From the NCBI GenBank assembly GCA_028280635.1, contig JANQLM010000082.1:1-44036 (forward strand): a stretch of DNA of 44,036 nt, in the 5' to 3' direction. The position numbers and the translations under genes are program-made. The DNA is from Halieaceae bacterium. GTDB taxonomy: Bacteria; Pseudomonadota; Gammaproteobacteria; Pseudomonadales; Halieaceae. Below the pieces are notes generated by a model. That model worked only from the letters and a program-made list of their open reading frames with translations. It did no database searches and was not told the DNA's origin. Of the stretch, positions 7,396 through 16,383 are shown in pieces (position 1 is the first letter of the stretch; every line of letters starts with the position of its first letter).

Positions 7396-8505
7396 ATGGA
7401 CTACCAGACGGATGCGGTCGTGATCGGCGCTGGGGTGGTCGGTCTCGCGGTAGCCCGGGAACTGGCAAGGTCGGGCGTTGAAACGGTGGTGCTGGAGCAG
7501 GGGCCGCATATTGGCGAGGAAACCTCGAGTCGCAACTCCGAGGTGATTCACGCCGGCATCTACTATCCACCCGGCTCCGTCAAGGCCGCTACCTGTGTGC
7601 GGGGCAAGCGTCTGCTTTACGAGTTTCTCGAATCCCACCAGGTGCCTTACCAGCGCTGCGGGAAACTGGTGGTTGCTCCGCCGGGCTGCGGTCGGGAGGC
7701 GCTCGAGCCTATCAGTCAGCGCGCCAGTCAGTGCGGGGTAGAAGACCTCGAGTGGGTGGACGCTGCCGGCATCGGTGAACTGGAGCCAGATGTAGACGGG
7801 TCGTGGGCGATACTGTCGCCTTCTACAGGGATCGTCGATTCACATCAGCTCATGCTGGCATTGCGGGGGGATTTGGAATCCGCGGGCGGAATGCTGGCAG
7901 TCTCCAGCCCGGTGGAGTCCGGTGCGGTGGTCAAACTGGGGACCCACCGGCTGACCGTGGGCGGTGCAACGCCCACAGACATCGGCTGTAAAATCCTGGT
8001 CAATGCCTCGGGCCTGTCCGCGCGTAGCCTCTGGGAGAAACTCGTCGGCGATGCGGAGGCACCGGCACAGTATTACGCCAAAGGCCACTACTACAGCTAT
8101 GGAGGCAAGGCGCCGTTCTCCAGACTGGTCTACCCGCTGCCAGAAGCGGGCGGGCTCGGTGTTCATGCCACCCTCGACCTGGGCGGGCAGGTGCGCTTCG
8201 GTCCCGATGTGCGCTGGGTCGACGAGGTGGACTATAGTTTTGATGACAGCGGCAGGGCTGACTTTGTCGATGCCATCCGCCGCTACTACCCGGACCTGAA
8301 TGAGGACCGCCTACAGCCCGGCTATACGGGTATCCGGCCCAAAGTTGTCGGCCCCGGTGAGCCCGCCGGTGACTTCACCCTGTTCGGCCCGCAGCAACAC
8401 GGCATACCAGGCCTGGTCAGTTTGCACGGCATCGAGTCGCCGGGGTTGACCGCCTGTCTGGCCATCGCCGAGCGGGTGGCGGCCATGATCTTTGGAAAAG
8501 AATAA
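7396..8505 (+). CDS. FAD-dependent oxidoreductase, DAO/L-2-hydroxyglutarate oxidase-like
   Basis: The 369-residue protein starts with the FAD-binding motif VIGAGVVGLAVAREL, then an acidic strand end (VVLEQG). It has the SRNSEVIHAGIYYPPGSVKA segment characteristic of the LhgO/L-2-hydroxyglutarate dehydrogenase branch of the D-amino-acid-oxidase fold. The C-terminal FAD motif includes GIESPGLTACLAIAE. Members oxidise 2-hydroxy acids or amines. In this operon (esterase, flavin reductase, this gene, LAL regulator) it may oxidise a hydroxy-acid side product. It lies 9 nt after the reductase gene. The substrate is not deducible. Confidence 0.85.
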   Translation: MDYQTDAVVIGAGVVGLAVARELARSGVETVVLEQGPHIGEETSSRNSEVIHAGIYYPPGSVKAATCVRGKRLLYEFLESHQVPYQRCGKLVVAPPGCGREALEPISQRASQCGVEDLEWVDAAGIGELEPDVDGSWAILSPSTGIVDSHQLMLALRGDLESAGGMLAVSSPVESGAVVKLGTHRLTVGGATPTDIGCKILVNASGLSARSLWEKLVGDAEAPAQYYAKGHYYSYGGKAPFSRLVYPLPEAGGLGVHATLDLGGQVRFGPDVRWVDEVDYSFDDSGRADFVDAIRRYYPDLNEDRLQPGYTGIRPKVVGPGEPAGDFTLFGPQQHGIPGLVSLHGIESPGLTACLAIAERVAAMIFGKE

Positions 8506-8526
8506 TAAAAACAAGAGGTTAAAAGT

Positions 8527-11256
8527 TTGAGTTCAGAAGATTTCAAGGCACTGGCGGCACCGGCCGCCGGCGGCTGGCCGCTACTGCGGGGGCGCCTGCG
8601 ACCACCTGCCAGTCGCAGTACACTGGTCGAACGACCCAGACTCCAGATATTGCTGGATCGTTCCTGCAACTACGAGGTGGTACTGGTGTCAGCACCGGCT
8701 GGCTTTGGCAAGACCACGGCGGTGGCGCAGTGGTTTGAGCGTATCCCGGACTCCGCGGGTTGCGCCGCCTGGGTCAGCCTGGACGAGATGGACAGTGAGC
8801 CCACCCGTATCCTAATGTACCTGGCAGCCAGTCTGTCCGCCTCTTCGGAAGCGTTGGCGTCGCGGCTGTCCGGCCTGTTCGATACCGGTTTCGAGGCCAG
8901 TGCCGGCGCTACCCTCAGCGCCCTGTTCACAGCGATCGAAGAGGTCGGTGAAGATGTCACGCTGGTGGTTGACGACCTGCATGCTTCGCTGGAGGAAGAT
9001 GCCAAGACGCTGTTTGCAGCCCTGGTAAACCACGGCTTACCCAACCTTCACGTCTTCCTGATTCTGCGTGACGCTGTGGACCTGCCGCTGGCGCGGGTAC
9101 GCATGCGCCACGCGATGCTGGAGCTCGGGCCGATGGACCTGCAGTTCACCCGCGAGGAGGCCGAGGCCTATTTCGCTGTGCAAATGGGCCTGCCCGTTGA
9201 CCGCGATGACATCCGTGCCCTGTGCGAACGCACTGATGGCTGGATTGCCGCCTTGCAGCTCGCGGTTTTGTCCCTGCGCGGTCATGAAGACCCGAAGGGT
9301 TTTATCCAACGGTTCTCCGGGCAGCATAGGGATGTGAGTGATCTGCTGGCGGAAGAGGTGCTGTCACGGCTGAATCCATCTACCGTCGACTTCCTGGAAC
9401 GCTCAGCCGTGCTAAGTTCATTCAGCGCAGAACTCTGTGATGAGATATTCGAGCGCGATGATTCCGCGGAGCTGATCCAACGGCTGGAGAGTGGAAATTT
9501 CTTTATCTTCAACATGGACGATGAACGCAGCTTTTACCGCTATCATCGTTTGTTCGGAGAGCACCTGCGGCGCAACCTTGCGCGACGTGAACCCGGCGCT
9601 ACAGTCGAAATCAACCGCGCCGCCGCCGGTTGGTTCCGCCACCACGGATTGCCTGTGCGGGCCTGTCTTCACGCCGCCCGGGCGGATGACCCCGAGTTCC
9701 TCGGTGCGATGCTGGCGTCCGTCGCCTCGGAGCTGCGCGAACTGGGGTACGGCGGAACGGTGATGCGTTACGCGGCGATGCTGCCTCCCGACGTCGCCAA
9801 CCAGTACCCGATGATGCAGTTGGACCGCATCTATGCCCTGACTTTGTCCTGGCGCTTTGAAGAAGCCCAACAGGTGCTGGACCAGGTACGGCGGGTGCTT
9901 ACGCGTGATGAAGGCGCAGGAGACACCCTGTACCCGGAGCTGGTGCACCGCGAGGGCCAGTTGGCCCTGCTGTCTGATCATCATTCCGACTCGGAGCGGC
10001 TTTGCAGTGAGTGGCTTGATCTGGGCCACCAACGCACACGCTTTGATGAGGCTGTGGTCAGAACCTCGCTGATTTGGTCCCGCTGTGAGCGCTATGAGTT
10101 CGATGGTCTCGAGCAAGCCGTGGATATTCGCACGGCTTTTGATGGCGATGAGATGGATTGGGCGAAGGTATGGAACGACAGCATCTTCGGGGCGTGCTAT
10201 TTCTCACGTGGCAACCTGGGTCACGCGGAATCTCTATTCCGTAGAGCGCTGGAGGTGGCAGCCAAGCTGGGTGGCCGGATCAGCGCCACGCCCGCCATGC
10301 CCGGACTCTTTCTGGCAGAGCTGCTGTACGAAAAAGGTGAACTTGAAGAGGCGAGGCAGTTGGTGGAGGACTACCTGGACCTGGTAACGCGTATGGGTAT
10401 GTTGGGCCAGCTGTCGGCGGGCTACGTAACCCAGGCAAACCTGCTGCGCCTGGAAGGAGACGTGGATGCAGCACTGAAAGTGCTTGATGATGGCACGGCC
10501 GTGGCAGAGCGCCGTAAATTCGAGCGCTTACACCACATCCTGATGTATGAGCGCTACCAGGTATTGTTAGAACAGGGCAATGTGGAGCGCTGTTTCCGCA
10601 TCGCCCGGGCTGACGGGCTCATCGCATCTCTGGAAGAACTGAAGCAACCCGTCAACATGAATTCGCTGTCGGAGCCGCGCGCGCTGTCATGGGCAGCGAT
10701 TGGTATGGCGCGTAACAGGGTGGCAGAGGCATCAGAGCTGCTGGAACACTGGCGCAAGTTCCTGATTTCCAGAGGTGCGTTGCGATCTGCAATGCGATTC
10801 ACCATCCTGGCATTGCGCGCGGCGATCGTTCGAGGTGACAAACCTCGCGCCACAAGACTGCTGCGCGAAGCGCTTGGCTGGTCTCGGGAGTACGGCTTTC
10901 TGCGTGGCGTTATCGACGGCGGTACCCCGGTCACCGACCTGCTGCAGTCTATGGAGATTAGTGATGACAAACTGGTAGGTGTGCGCCAGCGCCTGCTGGC
11001 TGAAGCGGGTATTTTCCCGGCTGACAGCGCGGCATCACCGGAAACCCTGGATACCCCCGTGGAAGCACTCAATGCCCGTGAAACGGAGATCTTGCGCCTG
11101 GTCGAACAGGGTCTGATGAACAAGCAGATCGCCAGTGACCTCGGCCTGACGGTCGGCACGGTCAAGTGGTATATGCAGCAAATCTTCCAGAAGCTGGATG
11201 TGCGGCGGCGAGCGCAGGCCATTCACAAGGCGAAACGACTCGGTTTTCTCAGGTAG
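8527..11256 (+). CDS. Large LuxR-family (LAL/MalT-type) transcriptional activator
   Basis: The product is 909 residues. An N-terminal NTPase of the STAND/MalT type carries Walker A SAPAGFGKTTAV (about residues 55-66) and a Walker B-like VTLVVDDLH (about 139-147). A long helical/TPR-like sensor region follows (about 400-830). The C-terminal LuxR helix-turn-helix begins LNARETEILRLVEQGL and includes KQIASDLGLTVGTVKWYMQQ. LAL proteins are ATP-dependent activators triggered by a small inducer. The likely start is TTG 8527, with AGAGG upstream. It is the last gene of the esterase operon and the only pathway-scale regulator in the island, so it is the best candidate to bind the seven repeated promoter motifs. 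Confidence 0.9.
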   Translation: MSSEDFKALAAPAAGGWPLLRGRLRPPASRSTLVERPRLQILLDRSCNYEVVLVSAPAGFGKTTAVAQWFERIPDSAGCAAWVSLDEMDSEPTRILMYLAASLSASSEALASRLSGLFDTGFEASAGATLSALFTAIEEVGEDVTLVVDDLHASLEEDAKTLFAALVNHGLPNLHVFLILRDAVDLPLARVRMRHAMLELGPMDLQFTREEAEAYFAVQMGLPVDRDDIRALCERTDGWIAALQLAVLSLRGHEDPKGFIQRFSGQHRDVSDLLAEEVLSRLNPSTVDFLERSAVLSSFSAELCDEIFERDDSAELIQRLESGNFFIFNMDDERSFYRYHRLFGEHLRRNLARREPGATVEINRAAAGWFRHHGLPVRACLHAARADDPEFLGAMLASVASELRELGYGGTVMRYAAMLPPDVANQYPMMQLDRIYALTLSWRFEEAQQVLDQVRRVLTRDEGAGDTLYPELVHREGQLALLSDHHSDSERLCSEWLDLGHQRTRFDEAVVRTSLIWSRCERYEFDGLEQAVDIRTAFDGDEMDWAKVWNDSIFGACYFSRGNLGHAESLFRRALEVAAKLGGRISATPAMPGLFLAELLYEKGELEEARQLVEDYLDLVTRMGMLGQLSAGYVTQANLLRLEGDVDAALKVLDDGTAVAERRKFERLHHILMYERYQVLLEQGNVERCFRIARADGLIASLEELKQPVNMNSLSEPRALSWAAIGMARNRVAEASELLEHWRKFLISRGALRSAMRFTILALRAAIVRGDKPRATRLLREALGWSREYGFLRGVIDGGTPVTDLLQSMEISDDKLVGVRQRLLAEAGIFPADSAASPETLDTPVEALNARETEILRLVEQGLMNKQIASDLGLTVGTVKWYMQQIFQKLDVRRRAQAIHKAKRLGFLR

Positions 11257-11411
11257 CCGCCCTCAGGCAGTCGCTAGGTCAACGTCAATAAATGCCTATA
11301 AAAACAATCGCCTACTGACCCTGTCTCGTTAGAGGAAGAGGCCCCGCCCGGTGCCCTGTATTCCGGTGAAAACGACCACCCCGCGCACCGGAACAGTGCA
11401 TTTGAGCTGGC

Positions 11412-11460
11412 TGGACCTATCTTTGCGCGAGGCCGTTGCGCCGTCTTACCTACCTTTTGA
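11412..11460 (-). promoter_or_regulatory. Two island motif copies (3 and 4) in reverse orientation upstream of the LLM gene
   Basis: On the minus strand, CGCAAAGATAGGTCCA occupies 11412-11427 and TCAAAAGGTAGGTAAG occupies 11445-11460. They are direct repeats of each other, 33 bp apart. The second lies 78 bp upstream of the LLM ATG, the usual distance in this island though inverted. The 282-bp gap from 11257 to 11538 holds no convincing gene; apart from these sites and an AGGAG ribosome site at 11526 I see nothing clear in it. Confidence 0.58.
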
Positions 11461-11538
11461 GAGGATTTCTTCCGGCCCGGACTGGGGTTACATGGGCTGC
11501 AAGCGAACCAATAAGGACTGCTTGCAGGAGATAACACC

Positions 11539-12762
11539 ATGGACATGAAAGTTTCCTTTTTCATCCCACCAACGGTGGGGCCCAAGGAAGAGCTCTACAA
11601 GGGCATGGCCGGTCGCCGCACGGATCTGTACCAGAACATGCTCAGAAACATTACCGAGTTTGCTCAGTACACGGATGAGCATGGCTACTACGGGATAGGT
11701 TTTACCGAGCACCATATGTCCGTGGAGGGCATGACCTGCTCAAACTGTCCGGGGATGCTGGATCTCTATCTCGGCATGCAAACGAAAAACATGCACTTTG
11801 GTGTTCTCGGTTATGTTCTACCGGTACACGATCCCTTCCGCGTGGCGGCGGAAGTAGCCATGCTGGACCAGATGACCCAGGGTCGCGCAATCGCCGGTTT
11901 TGCTCGCGGTGTGCAAACCCGCTGGGTGAATATTATGGGGCAGCACCGCGGCCTGGCTGACAACATCACCGACCCCGAGGGGTACACTGAGCTCAAGCGT
12001 GAGTGGTTTGCCGAAAACCTGGAAATCATCAAGAAGGCCTGGGGGAACGATACCTTCAGCCACCAGGGCAAGCACTGGCAGGTGCCCGTGCCCAACATCA
12101 ATTGGCCCGGCGCCAAGTCTACGCAGGAAATGGGCGCAGGCATTGACGAGAATGGCAAGCTGGTTGAAGTGGGCGTCACACCTGCCTGCTACAACAAGCG
12201 AATTCCCACCATGTTCGAGCCTTTCGCTGCCCACAAGGCCAGCATCTACACCGCTGCCAAGAACGGCCTGATTCCGGTCGCCATCCAAACCGAACGCAGC
12301 ATGATCGAGGAGCAAGTCGAGGAAGCACAGCGCGGCTGGGCAGATGGCGGCATCCAGCGCGCTCCCGGCGAAGGTTTTGGCTCCGCGCGCTATTGCATTG
12401 TCGGTGAGACCGAGGAAGAGGCCAAGCGCATGGCTGAACTCGCCACCTTCGAGTGGACCTATTTTTTCCATCAGTTCGGCTTCACTGCTGTGCTGGCCCG
12501 TGACGGCGAGGACTGGCGCAAGATTCCCCTGACCATGGACTCGCTGATCGAGCGGGAGATTCTCTACTGCGGCACGCCTGACCAGGTTATCCGCCAGATG
12601 GAGAAGACCTTCAGCTATATGCCCTGCGAGCATCTCTGGCTGTTCACCGGTAACGAACTGCTGCCGCAATCCATGCTGATGAAGTCAATGGAGCTGATGA
12701 CTGAGAAGGTTCTGCCGCACTTCACCAACACGGTCAAGCCGTCCAATCTGCAGGCTGCCTGA
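11539..12762 (+). CDS. LLM-class flavin-dependent monooxygenase (bacterial luciferase-like)
   Basis: This 407-residue TIM-barrel flavoprotein of the luciferase-like monooxygenase superfamily has MKVSFFIPPTVGP at the N-terminus, YYGIGFTEHHMS (the EHH signature near residue 50-56), a GVLGYVLPVHDPFRVAAE strand, MLDQMTQGRAIAGFARG and a C-terminal CGTPDQVIRQME helix. Members use reduced FMN supplied by a separate reductase to perform hydroxylation, Baeyer-Villiger or ring-opening reactions. It is the first gene of an operon with an MhpC-like hydrolase and an OYE. With no Rieske or MhpA-type hydroxylase nearby, it is the prime candidate for the oxygenation step. ATG 11539 has AGGAG 8 nt upstream. 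Confidence 0.9.
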   Translation: MDMKVSFFIPPTVGPKEELYKGMAGRRTDLYQNMLRNITEFAQYTDEHGYYGIGFTEHHMSVEGMTCSNCPGMLDLYLGMQTKNMHFGVLGYVLPVHDPFRVAAEVAMLDQMTQGRAIAGFARGVQTRWVNIMGQHRGLADNITDPEGYTELKREWFAENLEIIKKAWGNDTFSHQGKHWQVPVPNINWPGAKSTQEMGAGIDENGKLVEVGVTPACYNKRIPTMFEPFAAHKASIYTAAKNGLIPVAIQTERSMIEEQVEEAQRGWADGGIQRAPGEGFGSARYCIVGETEEEAKRMAELATFEWTYFFHQFGFTAVLARDGEDWRKIPLTMDSLIEREILYCGTPDQVIRQMEKTFSYMPCEHLWLFTGNELLPQSMLMKSMELMTEKVLPHFTNTVKPSNLQAA

Positions 12763-12786
12763 GTCACTACCACGGGAGAGCGTGCC

Positions 12787-13641
12787 ATGGCACATGAGAG
12801 CATGTGGGTAGACCTACAGGGTGTGCCCTTCGAGCAGGGGTATGTGGATGCTGGCGGTGTGCGAACCCGCTACCTGATGACCGGCGCCGAGCACGAGGAC
12901 GTACTGGTTTTCCTGCACGGCTTCGGTGGCCATGCGGAGGCGTACATTCGCAACCTTGCGATACACGGGGAGCACTTCCGCACCTACAGTATCGACATGA
13001 TCGGCCACGGTTACACAGACAAGCCTGACCAGGACTACGAGATCCCGGTATATATCCGGCATCTCGCAGATTTCCTCGATGCCGTGGGTGCAAAGACTGC
13101 ACGCCTGTCCGGTGAGTCCCTGGGCGGTTGGGTTGCGGGATCCTTCGCAATAGCCCACCCGGACCGAGTGGAACGGCTGGTGCTGAATACTATGGGCGGC
13201 GCTACCATGAATCTCGAGGTGATGAAGACCGTGCGCGAGAAAACCCTTGCAGCGGCGCAGGCACCCCGAGACTCGACCCGGCAACGCCTGCAATGGCTTA
13301 TGGCCGATCCCTCCCGGGTGCATGATGACCTGGTCGAATGCCGCACCCGCATTTACGAACTCCCTGGCGCAGAACAGGCAGTGCGCAACGGCACCTGCCT
13401 CTACCTTGAGGACGTCAGGGCCAACTATCTGATGGATGAGGAGCGCGTCAGTCATATAGAGGCGCCGACGCTGGTCATCTGGACCACCAAGGATCCGACT
13501 GCCGCTCCAGAGGTGGGCGAGCGAGTCGCCAGCGCGATCCCCAACGGTGAATATGCGCTTATCAATGAGTGCGGCCACTGGCCCCAGTTTGAAGACCCGG
13601 ACACCTTCAACCGCATACATCTCGATTTCATGACGCGGTAA
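12787..13641 (+). CDS. Alpha/beta hydrolase, MhpC/meta-cleavage-product hydrolase-like
   Basis: The 284-residue protein resembles C-C bond hydrolases of meta-cleavage pathways such as MhpC and BphD. It has the HGFGG oxyanion region (about 44-48), SIDMIGHGYTDKP, the nucleophile elbow GESLGG with Ser111, Asp236 in TTKDPTA and His264 in GHWPQFEDP, so the triad is complete. These enzymes split the ring-opened product into 2-hydroxypentadienoate and a carboxylic acid, matching the downstream MhpD/F/E module. It lies 24 nt after the LLM gene in the same operon. Ester hydrolysis is an alternative, since the fold alone does not distinguish the two. Confidence 0.82.
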   Translation: MAHESMWVDLQGVPFEQGYVDAGGVRTRYLMTGAEHEDVLVFLHGFGGHAEAYIRNLAIHGEHFRTYSIDMIGHGYTDKPDQDYEIPVYIRHLADFLDAVGAKTARLSGESLGGWVAGSFAIAHPDRVERLVLNTMGGATMNLEVMKTVREKTLAAAQAPRDSTRQRLQWLMADPSRVHDDLVECRTRIYELPGAEQAVRNGTCLYLEDVRANYLMDEERVSHIEAPTLVIWTTKDPTAAPEVGERVASAIPNGEYALINECGHWPQFEDPDTFNRIHLDFMTR

Positions 13642-13679
13642 CGCCGCTTTCGTGTGAATCACGCCATCCGGGAGGATGA

Positions 13680-14765
13680 ATGCCCACCGCTACGCTGTTT
13701 GAACCGCTGGCATTTGAGCACTTTGAGGTGAAGAATCGCGTGTTTATGGCACCCATGACGCGGTTGCGGGCCGATGGCGGGGTGCCTACTGAACTGATGG
13801 CGGAGTATTATCGCCAGCGTGCCGGCGCAGGCCTGATCGTGACCGAGTGTACGGCCGTGAGCGACACCTCCATGGGCACCTACATCAACGCTCCTGGTAT
13901 GTTCAACGATGCTCAGGAGCACGGCTGGTCAAGGGTGGTGGATGCCGTGCATGGCGCAGGTGGCAGAGTATTCCTACAGCTCTGGCACGCCGGGCGGGTC
14001 GCCCACCGGTCACTGATGCCGGAGCAGCGGGCTCCCTTGGCACCCAGCGCTATCAGTGGTGTTGGCGAACTGCATACATTGGATGGCAAGCAGCCTCTGT
14101 CTGAACCTGGTGCGATGACGGCTGAGGAAATCTGGCAAGTGGTGGCGGAGTTTGCTGCTGCAGCGCGGCGGGCAGAGTCCGCGGGATTTGACGGCGTCGA
14201 GTTGCACGCCGCATTCGGCTATCTCATTGAGCAGTTCCTGACCTCAGGTGCGAACCGTCGTCAGGATGAATACGGGGGTTCGGCTGCGAAGCGCCGCCGC
14301 TTCCTGCTGGACATTATCGATGCAGTGCAGGGGCAATGCAGCCTGCCGGTCGGCGTCAAGCTCTCGCCGTCGAATACCGCGCATGGGATCGAAGACGTAG
14401 ACCGGATTGAAACCTTCGGCGCACTGTTCGAGGAATTGGCTGGGTGCGGGCTGGCCTATATTCACGTTATGCAACCACTGGAGCACGACCGAGGAAAGCC
14501 GGGCCTTATCGAGGACACGGTCACCTTTGCCAGGCGGTGCTTCCCGGCCACTATTATCGCCAACGGTGGTTATGACAGGACAAAAGCCGCTCTCGCCCTC
14601 GGCAGTGCAGTCTGCGATGCCGTGTCCTTCGGCACTTTGTTCATTGCCAACCCGGAGTTACCGGCCAAGCTCGCTGGCCATGACCAACTGGCAATGCCGG
14701 ACTTCGGCACTGTATATGGCGTACCCGGCAATCCGCCTGAGCTGGGTTACACCGACTATAGCTGA
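13680..14765 (+). CDS. Old Yellow Enzyme-family flavin oxidoreductase with His/Phe active-site pair
   Basis: This is a 361-residue NADH:flavin oxidoreductase/ene-reductase homologue. Seen are the N-terminal EVKNRVFMAPMTRLRA, the FMN-binding LWHAGR (about 102-106), GFDGVELHAAFGYLIEQFL, the DEYGGS loop and the C-terminal ANGGY and GTLFIANPELP segments. The substrate-anion pair of the family is normally His with Asn or His three residues later. Here it is His176 and Phe179 (ttc at 14214-14216), while the proton-donor Tyr181 is kept. Members reduce activated C=C bonds. It is third in the LLM operon, with GGAGG before the ATG. Confidence 0.88.
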   Translation: MPTATLFEPLAFEHFEVKNRVFMAPMTRLRADGGVPTELMAEYYRQRAGAGLIVTECTAVSDTSMGTYINAPGMFNDAQEHGWSRVVDAVHGAGGRVFLQLWHAGRVAHRSLMPEQRAPLAPSAISGVGELHTLDGKQPLSEPGAMTAEEIWQVVAEFAAAARRAESAGFDGVELHAAFGYLIEQFLTSGANRRQDEYGGSAAKRRRFLLDIIDAVQGQCSLPVGVKLSPSNTAHGIEDVDRIETFGALFEELAGCGLAYIHVMQPLEHDRGKPGLIEDTVTFARRCFPATIIANGGYDRTKAALALGSAVCDAVSFGTLFIANPELPAKLAGHDQLAMPDFGTVYGVPGNPPELGYTDYS

Positions 14766-14766
14766 G

Positions 14767-15672
14767 CTACTGGTGGTGCAGGCGCAGCCCGGGCCGTGGC
14801 CATTCGAAGCTCACCAGCTTGCCGGTTCCGGAGAGAGTGGCATAGGCCGTGGTGAGGTCCGGGCCACCGAAGCAGATATTGGTGACGAAGGGATCAGGCA
14901 GTGGCACATGCTCGACCAGCTCACCGGCGGGTGAAATCACCGTAATACCGCCATTGATAATGGTGCCGATGCACACGTTGCCGGCTGAATCCACCGCGAG
15001 GGAATCGAACAACTGCATGCCCGGCGCGCCATAGAGCAGCGCCGACTGGTCAAAGGCACCAAAGCTGTCTGCCGGCTTGCCGGGTGCCTCCAGTGCCGCC
15101 TTGAAACAGCGGCCGGTCACGGTTTCTGTAAAGTAAAGGATCGTTCCATCCGGCGACAGCCCGACACCGTTGGGATGCTCGAACGGGAAAAAGTGCTCCT
15201 CGATATGTGAGCCATCGGCTTTTGCATAGAGTATGCCACCGCGGTCCATGGTGCGGCCATATCGCTTACCGTTGTCGGTAAACCAGAAACCACCGGCGTC
15301 GTCGAACACCAGGTCATTGGGGCCTTTCAGTGGGTTGCCATCGCATTCCGTGTAGAGCACCTCGATCTCGCCGCTGTCCGGGTCAATCGCCTCAATTCGC
15401 CCGCCTGAGTAATCCTCCGGTGTATTGCCGGGTGCGAGGATGCCATCTGTCTCGTGCCAGCTGAAGCCGCCGTTGTTGCATACGTAGATCCTGCCATCTG
15501 GCCCCAAAGCCGCGCCATTGGGCCCCGCCCCGGGCGTCGCCACGGTTTCCAGCGTGCCGTCGGGCTGCACCCGCGTCACGGTACCGCGAGCGATTTCAAC
15601 CACGATGACAGAGCCATCCCCCATGGCAATAGGGCCTTCCGGAAACCGCAACCGATCAGTGAGAGTGTGCAT
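14767..15672 (-). CDS. SMP-30/gluconolactonase family lactone hydrolase
   Basis: This 301-residue six-bladed beta-propeller hydrolase has the family's metal-site segments in order: RFPEGPIAMGDG (Glu), GPNDLVFDDAGGFWFTDNG (Asn), HPNGVGLSPDGTILYFTET (Asn) and LFDSLAVDSAGNVCIG (Asp). SMP-30 proteins open lactones with Ca or Zn. In this island a lactone could come from a Baeyer-Villiger step by the LLM enzyme (inference). Its 3' end meets the convergent OYE gene with a 1-nt gap. The ATG is preceded by AGGAG, and an island motif (15732-15747) lies 60 bp upstream, shared with divergent nudE. Confidence 0.88.
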   Translation of the reverse strand: MHTLTDRLRFPEGPIAMGDGSVIVVEIARGTVTRVQPDGTLETVATPGAGPNGAALGPDGRIYVCNNGGFSWHETDGILAPGNTPEDYSGGRIEAIDPDSGEIEVLYTECDGNPLKGPNDLVFDDAGGFWFTDNGKRYGRTMDRGGILYAKADGSHIEEHFFPFEHPNGVGLSPDGTILYFTETVTGRCFKAALEAPGKPADSFGAFDQSALLYGAPGMQLFDSLAVDSAGNVCIGTIINGGITVISPAGELVEHVPLPDPFVTNICFGGPDLTTAYATLSGTGKLVSFEWPRPGLRLHHQ

Positions 15673-15731
15673 AGCCTTTCTCCTTTTTTATACACGCATA
15701 TCCTGCGCGCAGAGGGTGGGGGATCAACCTG

Positions 15732-15747
15732 CCCAAAGATAGGTACT
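15732..15747 (+). promoter_or_regulatory. Island motif copy 5 (CCCAAAGATAGGTACT), between SMP-30 and nudE
   Basis: The site lies in the 129-bp divergent promoter region, 70 bp upstream of the nudE ATG and 60 bp from the SMP-30 ATG. It shares CAAAGATAGGT with the minus-strand copy at 11412-11427. Which of the two genes it controls, or whether it controls both, cannot be decided from sequence. Confidence 0.55.
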
Positions 15748-15801
15748 CCGCGATGATGTCCAACCCATAGTAGATCAGGCGAATAAGAGCCGGGGGCGAG
15801 C

Positions 15802-16383
15802 ATGCGTCAGAAACCGGTAGTGATCGAAGAACAGATGGTGGCCCAGAGCCGCTTCTTTCATGTGCAGGAACGCCTGCTGCGTTTTCGCAGCGGTGAGGAA
15901 CTACGCATTGAGCGCCTGCTGGACGGCGGTCATCGCTCGGTGGTGGTGGTGGCCATGCTGGATGCCGACCGCTTTATCCTCATCAGGGAGTATGCGCCGG
16001 GAGTGCACGGATTTGTCCTCAGCCTGCCGATGGGGGGCGTGGGAAAAGATGAAAGTATCGAGGAGGCGGCCCGCCGCGAACTGGCGGAGGAAATCGGCTA
16101 TACCGCCAGGCAAATGACCTACCTGCAAACCCTCTCCCTGGTGCCCACCCACCTGCAACACACCATCTGTGTCTGTGTCGCCACCGGCCTCGAACCAGCA
16201 GATGCGGAGGGTGATGAATTCGAACCCATTGTCAGCCACAGCTATTCAATGTCGCGCTTGCTGGAGTTGACTACCGGCGATGATTTCACCGAGGCGCGCA
16301 GCATTGCGGCCGTCTACATGGCGCGAGACTGGCTACAGACTGCCCTCGGGGGGCAGCCGGCGAAGCTACCTGACCAAAGGTAG
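15802..16383 (+). CDS. nudE: NUDIX hydrolase, ADP-compounds hydrolase NudE-like
   Basis: The 193-residue protein resembles E. coli NudE, which hydrolyses ADP-ribose, NADH and related ADP compounds. The Nudix box GX5EX7REUXEEXGU is complete: a Gly in MGGVGKDE, then the run ending ARRELAEEIGY (about residues 73-95). NudE-like flanks are also present (VVAMLDADRFILIREYAPGVHGF upstream, FTEARSIAAVYMARDWL near the end). Its placement in a catabolic island downstream of an island motif is unusual for a housekeeping enzyme. The stop codon lies inside motif copy 6, which precedes the TonB receptor gene. Confidence 0.82.
   Translation: MRQKPVVIEEQMVAQSRFFHVQERLLRFRSGEELRIERLLDGGHRSVVVVAMLDADRFILIREYAPGVHGFVLSLPMGGVGKDESIEEAARRELAEEIGYTARQMTYLQTLSLVPTHLQHTICVCVATGLEPADAEGDEFEPIVSHSYSMSRLLELTTGDDFTEARSIAAVYMARDWLQTALGGQPAKLPDQR

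Noticed and set aside
11351-11548. Small 65-residue frame upstream of the LLM gene
   Set aside because: It lies across the two reverse-orientation motif copies and the ribosome site of the LLM gene, with no ribosome site of its own.
11818-12669. A 283-residue minus-strand frame
   Set aside because: It is antisense to the LLM monooxygenase gene and reflects GC-rich codon bias, not a real gene.
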